Shown here piece after piece: positions 1 to 5,923 of a DNA stretch of 13,655 nucleotides (positions within the stretch are counted from its first letter, which is position 1; each line of letters starts with the position of its first letter). Under the pieces are notes generated by a model, which was not told the origin of the DNA, did not search any database, and was given only the letters and a program-made list of their open reading frames with translations. Source of the stretch: Bacillota bacterium (GTDB lineage Bacteria; Bacillota; Thermosediminibacteria; Thermosediminibacterales; Thermosediminibacteraceae); the NCBI GenBank assembly GCA_003242255.1, contig QGUT01000037.1:1-13655 (forward strand), written 5' to 3'. The translations under genes and the position numbers were made by a program.

Positions 1-648
1 TGCCTTTTCGAGGAAGGCCCTATCGCAGGGCTTTTTGCCGCAAAAATCGACGTCCAGCACACCTTCCGAGTAGCGATAGCCCTGCAGGGTGTACCTTTTG
101 GCCCCCGAAAGCCACCGGGCGATGGCTTTGATGTCTTCCAGGGACAGGAGCTTTTCGTGCACCGTGGTCCTGAACTCGTATTCCACCGGAGAAGCTTTAA
201 GGAGCTCCACGGTCTTTATAACTCCTTCCACATCCTCTTTTCGCTCTGTAAAAAAGGCGTAGCCTGCAGGCGGCGCCTTGATGTCGACTGCCACGTAATC
301 GACGAGACCACCCTTTAAAAATTCCTTCAGGGCATCGGGGCGCGACCCGTTGGTGTCGAGCTTTACCTTCAGGCCTTTCCCCTTCAATTTTTCCAGAAAG
401 GCCCCCAGGTCATTCCATAGGGTGGGCTCGCCGCCGGTCACGCACACGCCGTCGACGAGTTTCCTTCTCTTTTCCAGGTAGTCGAAAAGGACGCCTTCCG
501 GGACCCTTCCCTCGGGCCCTGCCAGGACCAGCGGGCCGTTGTGGCAGTAAGGGCACCGGAAGTTGCAACCCGGGAGGAAGACGGTGCACGCCACAACTCC
601 CGGGTAATCGGAAAGAGATACGGGCATGAAATCATAAATTGGCGGCAT
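1..648 (-). CDS. nrdG: Anaerobic ribonucleoside-triphosphate reductase activating protein (radical SAM), 3' end outside window
   Basis: Class III RNR activase: it uses S-adenosylmethionine and a [4Fe-4S] cluster to put the glycyl radical on NrdD. 216 codons are open to the window edge without a stop, so the C-terminus is missing. The radical-SAM cluster motif CNFRCPYC is visible at Cys28, Cys32 and Cys35, and a glycine-rich CVTGGEPTLW segment follows, as in this family. The long form (over 216 aa) resembles the NrdG/PflA-like activases rather than the short E. coli type (about 154 aa). I chose the ATG at 648 because AGGA lies 5 nt upstream. It overlaps the end of nrdD by 17 bp, which implies translational coupling. 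A second in-frame ATG at 627 has no ribosome binding site. Family call is firm; the partner is the adjacent nrdD. Confidence 0.93.
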   Translation of the reverse strand, partial: MPPIYDFMPVSLSDYPGVVACTVFLPGCNFRCPYCHNGPLVLAGPEGRVPEGVLFDYLEKRRKLVDGVCVTGGEPTLWNDLGAFLEKLKGKGLKVKLDTNGSRPDALKEFLKGGLVDYVAVDIKAPPAGYAFFTERKEDVEGVIKTVELLKASPVEYEFRTTVHEKLLSLEDIKAIARWLSGAKRYTLQGYRYSEGVLDVDFCGKKPCDRAFLEKA

Positions 649-2722
649 ATATCCTGTATTCCTTTCTGTCGGCGAACTCGGCCTTTTTACCGTTGTTCCA
701 GCACTGAACGGGCCTGTAGTATCCCACTATCCGGCTGTACACCTCGCACTCCTTGCCGCAGGAGGGACACTCGAAGTGCTCTCCGGCGATGTAGCCGTGG
801 TCTTCGCACACCGAAAAGGTCGGCGTCAGGGTGTAGTACGGTATGCGGTAGTTCTCCGCGATCTTTCTCACCAGAGCCTTGCAGGTGGCCTTGTCGATCT
901 TCTCCCCCAGGAACATGTGGAACACCGTGCCGCCGGTGTACTTGCACTGCAGTTCTTCCTGGTGGTCCAGGGCCTCAAAGACGTCGTCGGTGAAATTCAC
1001 AGGCAGCTGGGTGGAATTGGTGTAATAAGGCTCATCTTCCCCACAGGTTATTATTCTATCCCCAAAGAGTTCCCGGTCCTTTTTGGCGAGCCTGTAGGAT
1101 GCCCCTTCCGCGGGAGTCGCTTCCAGGTTGTAGAGTTCTCCCGTCTCCTCCTGGTACTCGGTGAGCTTCTCCCTCATGAAATCGAGGACTTTCAGGGCAA
1201 AATCCCTTCCCTCCGGGGCATCGATGCCGCAGCCCATGAAATTCCTCAGGGCCTCGTTCATGCCCACCAGGCCGATGGTGTTGAAGTGGTTCTGCCAGTA
1301 GGCGCCGAACCTGGCGTACACGTCCCGGAGGTAGAATCGGGCGTACGGGTAGAGCCCATCCCGGGTCATGCGCTCCAGCACCTTCCGCTTTATTTCCAGG
1401 CTGGTCCTGGCGATGTCCATGAGCTCCGAGAGCCTTTCGAAAAATTCCTCCTCCGATTTGGATAGATAGCCTATGCGGGGCAGGTTAATGGTTACGACCC
1501 CGATGGAACCGGTGAGGGGGTTGGCGCCAAAGAGCCCGCCGCCGCGCTTTCTGAGTTCCCGGTTGTCCAGCCTCAGCCGGCAGCACATGGACCTTACGTC
1601 CTCCGGCTTCATGTCGCTGTTTATGAAATTGGAAAAGTACGGGAGCCCGTATTTGGCGGTCATCTCCATGATTTTGTCGACGACCGGGCTTTCCCAGTCG
1701 AATTCCTTCGTGATGTTGTAGGTCGGGATGGGGAAGGTGAATATCCGGCCGTTGGCGTCCCCTTCCATCATGACTTCCGCAAAGGCCATGTTGAGCATGT
1801 CCATTTCCTTCTGGAATTCGCCGTAGGTCTTATCCATCAATTTTCCGCCAACTATGGCCGGTTCCTTTGCTATGATCTCCGGGGGCACCAGGTCCAGGGT
1901 GATGTTCACGAAGGGCGTCTGAAAGCCTACTCTGGTCGGCACGTTCAGGTTGAAGATGAACTCCTGCATAGCCTGCTTTACTTCCCTGTAGCTCAGGCCG
2001 TCGTAATATATGAAAGGCGCAAGGTAAGTATCGAAATTGCTCAGGGCCTGGGCGCCGGCAGCCTCGCCCTGCAGGGTGTAGAAGAAATTGACTATCTGCC
2101 CCAGGGCTGAACGGAAGTGCTTCGGGGGCCTGCTGGCCACCTTTCCCTTCACCCCGGTAAAGCCGGAAAGCAGTAAATCCTTGAGGTCCCATCCGCAGCA
2201 GTAGACCGAAAGGAGTCCCAGGTCGTGGATGTGAAAATCGCCGTTTAAGTGGGCCTTTCTCACTTCTTCCGGATAAATTTTGCTGAGCCAGTACTTGGAA
2301 ATCACCGCGCTGGAAATGTGGTTGTTGAGCCCCTGGAGGGAAAAGCCCATGTTGCTGTTTTCGTTGATCCTCCAGTCGCTTTTTCCTATGTAATTGTCCA
2401 CCGTCTCCTCTATGTCCAGAAAAACCTTGCGGAATTCCCTGATGTCCTGGTGCTGCTTGCGGTACAGGATGTAGGCCTTTGCTGTCCTGGCGTGGCCGTT
2501 TTCTATGAGCACCTCTTCTACGATATCCTGCACGTTTTCCACGGTTGGCACCGAATCCCTGTACTTTTCTTCCAGGATTTTTACAACTTCATCGGTGAGT
2601 CTCTTCGCAATGGTCCTGTCGCTTCCTCCCACAGCTTTAGCCGCTTTAAATATAGCGTTTTCTATTTTGTCCCTGTCAAACTTCTGAACCGTCCCGTCCC
2701 TCTTAATAATTTGCGTCAACAT
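632..2722 (-). CDS. nrdD: Anaerobic (class III) ribonucleoside-triphosphate reductase
   Basis: Reduces ribonucleoside triphosphates to dNTPs under anoxic conditions using a glycyl radical. The 696-aa product has an N-terminal ATP-cone (about residues 2-90, starting LTQIIKRDGTVQKFDRDKI), which is the allosteric activity site. The ten-stranded barrel follows, with Cys175/Cys176 and the CCRLRLD segment at Cys380/Cys381. A C-terminal zinc-binding region carries Cys639, Cys652, Cys655 and Cys659. The glycyl-radical loop RIVGYYRP places the radical on Gly667. Length fits ATP-cone-bearing NrdD proteins. GGAGG sits 8 nt before the ATG at 2722. nrdG overlaps its 3' end, so the two form one operon. The tandem Cys380-Cys381 might mark the thiol-redoxin-dependent rather than formate-dependent NrdD subgroup; that is only a suggestion. 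Confidence 0.97.
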   Translation of the reverse strand: MLTQIIKRDGTVQKFDRDKIENAIFKAAKAVGGSDRTIAKRLTDEVVKILEEKYRDSVPTVENVQDIVEEVLIENGHARTAKAYILYRKQHQDIREFRKVFLDIEETVDNYIGKSDWRINENSNMGFSLQGLNNHISSAVISKYWLSKIYPEEVRKAHLNGDFHIHDLGLLSVYCCGWDLKDLLLSGFTGVKGKVASRPPKHFRSALGQIVNFFYTLQGEAAGAQALSNFDTYLAPFIYYDGLSYREVKQAMQEFIFNLNVPTRVGFQTPFVNITLDLVPPEIIAKEPAIVGGKLMDKTYGEFQKEMDMLNMAFAEVMMEGDANGRIFTFPIPTYNITKEFDWESPVVDKIMEMTAKYGLPYFSNFINSDMKPEDVRSMCCRLRLDNRELRKRGGGLFGANPLTGSIGVVTINLPRIGYLSKSEEEFFERLSELMDIARTSLEIKRKVLERMTRDGLYPYARFYLRDVYARFGAYWQNHFNTIGLVGMNEALRNFMGCGIDAPEGRDFALKVLDFMREKLTEYQEETGELYNLEATPAEGASYRLAKKDRELFGDRIITCGEDEPYYTNSTQLPVNFTDDVFEALDHQEELQCKYTGGTVFHMFLGEKIDKATCKALVRKIAENYRIPYYTLTPTFSVCEDHGYIAGEHFECPSCGKECEVYSRIVGYYRPVQCWNNGKKAEFADRKEYRIYAANL

Positions 2723-2776
2723 TCAGAAATCCTCCAATTTCCAGTAAAATTTCTTCATAATTTTTAACTCCAGAAT

Positions 2777-2804
2777 ATTTTACCCTGAACCACCGGACAG
2801 GCAA
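2777..2804 (-). promoter_or_regulatory. Putative sigma-A promoter of nrdDG
   Basis: On the minus strand TTGCCT (2799-2804) is followed after 16 nt by TAAAAT (2777-2782), about 55 nt upstream of the nrdD start. The -10 box is good and the -35 box weak. The placement, downstream of the terminator of the preceding gene, supports a separate nrdDG transcription unit. Confidence 0.4.
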
Positions 2805-2831
2805 ATGAGCATAATAGACTATTAGTCCGGT
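2792..2831. repeat. Nested inverted repeats upstream of nrdD
   Basis: ACCGGAC (2792-2798) and GTCCGGT (2825-2831) are perfect 7-bp inverted arms 26 nt apart. A separate 11-bp palindrome, GACTATTAGTC (2817-2827), overlaps the right arm. The left arm lies beside the predicted nrdD -35 box, so this could be an operator or an alternative hairpin. It does not match the NrdR box as I know it. No function is assigned. Confidence 0.4.
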
Positions 2832-2856
2832 AATTTAAGCCTAACTTTTACTTGCG

Positions 2857-2881
2857 AAAAAAAGCCGGCCTTTCGCCGGTT
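2857..2881 (-). terminator. Rho-independent terminator after the membrane-anchored protein gene
   Basis: Read on the minus strand, CCGGC and GCCGG (top-strand 2875-2879 and 2865-2869) form a GC stem with a 5-nt loop, followed by seven U residues after one C. It begins about 8 nt past the stop codon of the upstream minus-strand gene and separates it from nrdD. Confidence 0.75.
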
Positions 2882-2888
2882 GTCGCTC

Positions 2889-3323
2889 TCAAGGTATCTT
2901 TTTTATCTCGGTCATCACCCTCTGGCCGTGCTCATTGATGTAGTACGTAAATTCGATCCAGCCTTTTTCTTCTAGATTCAAATTCTCAAAGTTTTCCTGT
3001 ATATGAGGCGCTAACCTGTAAGCCAGGTAGTCATCTCCTTCCTCCACTTCGATGGAATTGTTGTCGATCCGCCCGAGGTAAATCGCCTTGCCCTTTAATT
3101 CTTCATTAGCAACAGGAGTATCAGGATTCTCAGGAGTCTCGCTCACTTCATTTCCTTTTTCCCCATCGTCAGGTGTCTCCTCAGAACCCTCAGGTTTTTC
3201 GGCAACAACTCCAGCATTGTCGCCATTTACTACCTGTTTCTTAGCATTTTCCCTGAATTCTAGAAAAACAAAGGCCAGCGCGATGACTATGAGGATAACT
3301 AAAAGGGCTCTTCCCAATTTCAT
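2889..3323 (-). CDS. Small membrane-anchored protein of unknown function
   Basis: I do not recognise the family. The 144-aa product starts MKLGRALLVILIVIALAFVF, one N-terminal transmembrane segment (about residues 4-21) with no lipobox cysteine, so it is probably an uncleaved anchor. A linker rich in Glu, Pro, Ser and Asp follows (about residues 30-75). A folded C-terminal part of about 65 residues begins KGKAIYLGRIDNNSIEV and resembles a small beta-rich extracytoplasmic domain. I place the start at 3323 because a run of seven G residues lies 6 nt upstream and acts as the Shine-Dalgarno; an ATG at 3329 touches that run, and a longer frame to 3410 would cover the promoter. The gene has its own terminator and is divergent from niaR, but nothing links it to niacin. 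Confidence 0.75.
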   Translation of the reverse strand: MKLGRALLVILIVIALAFVFLEFRENAKKQVVNGDNAGVVAEKPEGSEETPDDGEKGNEVSETPENPDTPVANEELKGKAIYLGRIDNNSIEVEEGDDYLAYRLAPHIQENFENLNLEEKGWIEFTYYINEHGQRVMTEIKKIP

Positions 3324-3351
3324 AAACATCCCCCCCAGTTTGCATGATTTC

Positions 3352-3380
3352 ATTATATCCCATATTTTGTTCAAAAACAA
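3352..3380 (-). promoter_or_regulatory. Putative sigma-A promoter of the membrane-anchored protein gene
   Basis: On the minus strand TTGTTT (3375-3380) and a perfect TATAAT (3352-3357) are 17 nt apart, about 29 nt upstream of the chosen start codon. This placement also argues against the longer reading frame that begins at 3410. Confidence 0.55.
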
Positions 3381-3443
3381 GGTTCGTAAAAATATCTCAA
3401 TCCGCAACATATGGGCAAAAGAATTTTATCAGGAAGACAAATC

Positions 3444-3452
3444 TGATATAAT
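3444..3452 (+). promoter_or_regulatory. Extended -10 promoter of niaR
   Basis: TGATATAAT is a TGN-extended perfect -10 hexamer, 30 nt before the niaR start codon. No good -35 box is seen at the usual distance (TTTTAT at 3424-3429), which is typical of extended -10 promoters. Confidence 0.5.
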
Positions 3453-3482
3453 TTATTCAGCGCGGAACCAGAGGTGATAAGG

Positions 3483-3992
3483 ATGAATTCAGAAGAGAGA
3501 AGGGCAAAAATTGTGGAGATACTAAGAGCCCAGAAGAAACCGGTGTCTGGCAGTGAGCTCGCTAAAATATTTAACGTCACCCGGCAGGTCATCGTCCAGG
3601 ACATCGCCATTCTCCGCGCCGCCGGCAATGAAATTCTGGCCACTTCTCAGGGGTACACCGTCATCGAACCCCTGGGGCTGGTCACCAAAAAGGTCGCCTG
3701 CCGCCACGGCCGGGACGAGACGCGGGAAGAGCTCATGATTTTCGTAGAATCCGGCTGCCGGGTCCTGGACGTAATAGTGGAACATCCCATCTACGGCGAA
3801 ATCCACGGCATGCTGATGCTCACCAGTTCCAAAGACGTGGAGGAGTTCATAAATAAGATGTCGGAAAACAGGGCTTCGCTCCTCTCCGAGCTGACGAAGG
3901 GTGTTCACCTTCACACCGTCCAGGCTATAAACGAGGATTCGATAAACAAGGCTTGTGAAGCTCTGAAAAAGAAGGGCATACTGCTAGAGTGA
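3483..3992 (+). CDS. niaR: Niacin-responsive transcriptional repressor, HTH_11 plus 3H domain
   Basis: NiaR (YrxA/NadR-type) represses NAD biosynthesis and niacin-uptake genes when nicotinic acid is abundant. The 169-aa product has an N-terminal winged helix (about residues 4-60, with SGSELAKIFNVTRQVIVQDI as the helix-turn-helix) and a C-terminal 3H ligand domain (about 70-169). His75, Glu83, His142 and His144 have the spacing of the metal ligands reported for the Thermotoga maritima homologue, as I recall them. I start at ATG 3483, with GAGGTG 6 nt upstream, rather than at the in-frame GTG 3474 that lies inside that ribosome binding site. A terminator follows, and then niaX, an expected target. 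Confidence 0.93.
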   Translation: MNSEERRAKIVEILRAQKKPVSGSELAKIFNVTRQVIVQDIAILRAAGNEILATSQGYTVIEPLGLVTKKVACRHGRDETREELMIFVESGCRVLDVIVEHPIYGEIHGMLMLTSSKDVEEFINKMSENRASLLSELTKGVHLHTVQAINEDSINKACEALKKKGILLE

Positions 3993-4051
3993 TATCCCGC
4001 TATATACAGATTGAGGAAAAACCCATGCGATGAAGGCCATGACTGCTTTAG

Positions 4052-4082
4052 AGAAAGCCGGGAATGGGGCTTTCTTTTTTTT
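4052..4082 (+). terminator. Rho-independent terminator after niaR
   Basis: AGAAAGCC (4052-4059) pairs with GGCTTTCT (4068-4075) around an 8-nt loop, followed by a run of eight T residues to 4082. It ends the niaR transcript, so niaX needs its own promoter. Confidence 0.85.
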
Positions 4083-4092
4083 GCCGGGCGAC

Positions 4093-4121
4093 TTGACATG
4101 TAGGTGTATATACATTAGAAT
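4093..4121 (+). promoter_or_regulatory. niaX promoter
   Basis: TTGACA (4093-4098), a 17-nt spacer and TAGAAT (4116-4121) form a strong sigma-A promoter about 30 nt before the niaX start. The overlapping AT dyads listed separately occupy its spacer and -10 region, as expected for a repressed promoter. Confidence 0.75.
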
Positions 4122-4125
4122 ATAC
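4098..4125. promoter_or_regulatory. Candidate NiaR operator dyads
   Basis: Three overlapping dyads cover the promoter core: ATGTA-N8-TACAT (4098-4115), TGTATATACA (4105-4114) and GTATAT-N8-ATATAC (4106-4125). Repressor binding here would block RNA polymerase. That NiaR binds here is inferred from the adjacent niaR gene and the niaX target; I have not matched the sites to a stored consensus. Confidence 0.45.
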
Positions 4126-4150
4126 TTAAAAAGTTTCGAAGGAGGATACC

Positions 4151-4642
4151 ATGAAAACCAGAGACATCGTGCTGGGCGCCCTTCTCACCGCCCTGGCTTT
4201 AATAATTCCTGTATATTTCGGCGGGTACCTCCGCATATACATCCCGCCCTTTTCGGCAACTGTAGCATCCCACGTCCCCGTCATGCTGGCCTTCCTGGCA
4301 AGCCCCATGGTGGCGGTTATGGTGGGCCTCGGCTCGGCCCTCGGTTTTTTGTTCTCGATGGGGCCGGTCATAGCGGCCCGTGCCTTCATCCACGCCATCT
4401 TCGGCTTCGCGGGGGCAAAACTCATTCAGAAGGGCTGTTCCTTTGAAAAAGCTCTCATTCTTACCGCTCCCATTCACGCCATCGGAGAGTCCCTCATAGT
4501 TTTACCTTTCGGCTTTGACCTGTATACCGCTCTGGTCCTGGTTGGTATCGGCACGCTGATGCACCACCTGATCGACAGCGCCGTTTCCGTGGTTTTGGCA
4601 AGAACCGTGCTCTCCTACCGAGCGGTCAATTCAAAAAATTGA
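4151..4642 (+). CDS. niaX: Niacin ECF transporter S-component
   Basis: Integral membrane substrate-binding subunit that, with a shared energising module (EcfA/EcfA'/EcfT, not in this window), imports niacin. The 163-aa size and a pattern of about five to six hydrophobic segments fit S-components. Visible segments include residues 6-24, 40-55, 58-80, 95-115 and 121-150. The N-terminal TRDIVLGALLTALALIIPV stretch is typical of the group that packs against EcfT. AAGGAGG lies about 6 nt before the ATG. It follows niaR directly but has its own promoter and dyads, so a NiaR-repressed uptake gene is the most economical reading. The substrate is inferred from context and overall resemblance; another S-component specificity is possible but less likely. 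Confidence 0.85.
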   Translation: MKTRDIVLGALLTALALIIPVYFGGYLRIYIPPFSATVASHVPVMLAFLASPMVAVMVGLGSALGFLFSMGPVIAARAFIHAIFGFAGAKLIQKGCSFEKALILTAPIHAIGESLIVLPFGFDLYTALVLVGIGTLMHHLIDSAVSVVLARTVLSYRAVNSKN

Positions 4643-4664
4643 GCCTGGCCTCTACTGCCAGGCT
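4633..4664 (-). terminator. Rho-independent terminator after rocB-iadA
   Basis: On the minus strand AGCCTGGC (4664-4657) and GCCAGGCT (4649-4642) form an 8-bp stem with a 7-nt loop, followed by CAA and six U residues. The 5' arm overlaps the last codons of iadA. The plus-strand gene niaX ends within the same element, but on that strand there is no T run. Confidence 0.75.
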
Positions 4665-5815
4665 TCAAAAGTGCCAAAGACCCTTATTTCTCCATCCCTC
4701 ACCATCCACTTTCCCTTTGCCAGGACGCTTTTTACGTTCAGGTTTTCGTCCATCACCACCAGGTCCGCATCCCATCCTTCTTTTATTTCTCCCTTTCCCT
4801 CCAGGCGATGGATTGTGGCCGGATTCTTCGTTACGGTCATGAGGGCCCTGTCCAGGGGTATGCCGTAGTTTATAACCATCGCCCTCAAACTTTCGAGGAG
4901 GGAGGAGACCCGGCCGATCCCCAGCCCCACCAGATTCTTTTCCTCATCGAACAGGGGCATGCTGCCGTTGCCGTCCGAACTTATGGTCAGGTTTTCTATC
5001 GGCGCGCCGGCCCTCAGGGCCTCGTAGACGGCCCGAGCCGCCGGGACTGAATTGCCGTCTTCTTCTTCTCCCGCCGTATAGTCCGAGTAGCCGCCGGCCT
5101 TGGCGAACTCGATGGACTCCTCGAAAAGCCTGCGGCACCGGTTCAGGTGGGTGGCCTGGAACTGCGAGAGGGGAACGTCGGTGAACTCGGATGCGCGAAA
5201 GAGGACTTCAATCCCCCTCGGGCCGTCCCCCACGTGCAGGTGCACCTTCCCGCCCTTTTTCCCTATCATGGCCGCCACCCTCGCTTCGCCCGCCAGTCGG
5301 GCCAGCTCCGCTGCCGACGTGTGGGACGCCCGGTGGTCCGAAATGGCCACTTCCCCCACTCCCACCACTTTGTCTATGAAGATAAGGTCGGTCTGAATGC
5401 TGCCGGTCAAGGTCGGCAGGGGAAACTGGTAGGCCCCGGTGAATATGTATGTGGAAATCCCCTCCAGTTCCAGGGCCCGGGCCTTGGCGTAGAGCCTGGC
5501 CATGGAGCGGGTAATGCCGTCGGTCCCGAGACAACCTATCACGGTGGTGATGCCGTACCTGGTTATATCGCTCAGCTTTATTTCAGGGGTCGCGGTCTCG
5601 GGTCCGCCCTCCCCTCCCCCTCCGGTGATGTGCACGTGCTGGTCTATAAGGCCGGGGCAGAGGTACGCGCCTTTTAGTTCCACGACCTCCACCGGGAAAG
5701 GCCCCGCAACTTCGCAGCTTTCCCCTACGTATACTATCTTCCCCGCCTCTATCAGCACATCGCATATCCCCTTGTCTTCCGGGGCGAAAACTCGGGCGTT
5801 TTTAAGGTGAATCAT
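4652..5815 (-). CDS. iadA: Isoaspartyl dipeptidase (beta-aspartyl peptidase, metallo type, M38)
   Basis: Amidohydrolase that cleaves beta-aspartyl (isoaspartyl) dipeptides released from damaged or degraded proteins. The 387-aa length matches IadA (E. coli 390). Visible motifs are DQHVHITGGGGEGG with metal ligands His60 and His62, GAYQFP (Tyr129), AISDHR, HLHVGDG (His194), ATHLNR (His223, Arg226) and SSDGNGS (catalytic Asp281). Seven residues before the Arg of SDHR, where E. coli has the carboxylated bridging Lys162, this protein has Glu155. The ATG at 5815 has GAGGT 5-6 nt upstream. It follows the M20 peptidase gene with 108 bp between them and no terminator, so co-transcription is likely; an inverted repeat sits in that gap. 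Cytoplasmic, with no signal peptide. Confidence 0.93.
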   Translation of the reverse strand: MIHLKNARVFAPEDKGICDVLIEAGKIVYVGESCEVAGPFPVEVVELKGAYLCPGLIDQHVHITGGGGEGGPETATPEIKLSDITRYGITTVIGCLGTDGITRSMARLYAKARALELEGISTYIFTGAYQFPLPTLTGSIQTDLIFIDKVVGVGEVAISDHRASHTSAAELARLAGEARVAAMIGKKGGKVHLHVGDGPRGIEVLFRASEFTDVPLSQFQATHLNRCRRLFEESIEFAKAGGYSDYTAGEEEDGNSVPAARAVYEALRAGAPIENLTISSDGNGSMPLFDEEKNLVGLGIGRVSSLLESLRAMVINYGIPLDRALMTVTKNPATIHRLEGKGEIKEGWDADLVVMDENLNVKSVLAKGKWMVRDGEIRVFGTFEAWQ

Positions 5816-5830
5816 CCTCTACCTCGTCAT

Positions 5831-5857
5831 CTAAACCGGGAAAACTACCCTGTTTAG
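5831..5857. repeat. Inverted repeat in the iadA leader
   Basis: CTAAACCGGG (5831-5840) and CCCTGTTTAG (5848-5857) are 10-bp arms with one mismatch around a 7-nt spacer. On the minus strand it ends 15 nt before the iadA ATG, just upstream of its ribosome binding site. There is no U run, so it is not a classic terminator. It could be an operator, an mRNA-stability or translation-control hairpin. Confidence 0.6.
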
Positions 5858-5923
5858 AAGGCTGGGGTATTTTTTTCCGCCTATCGACACGTCCCTCCCC
5901 AGCAGGCGGTATTCGGGACATTT

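Noticed and set aside
541..2767. Several plus-strand ORFs (541-993, 776-1465, 1473-1721, 2249-2767)
   Set aside because: They are antisense shadows of nrdG/nrdD, with Arg/Ser/Pro- or Val/Leu/Gly-rich low-information products and no family resemblance.
5879..5908. CCGCCT...AGGCGG inverted repeat between rocB and iadA as a terminator
   Set aside because: On the minus strand the stem is followed by A residues rather than U, and the loop is long; no transcript ends need it.
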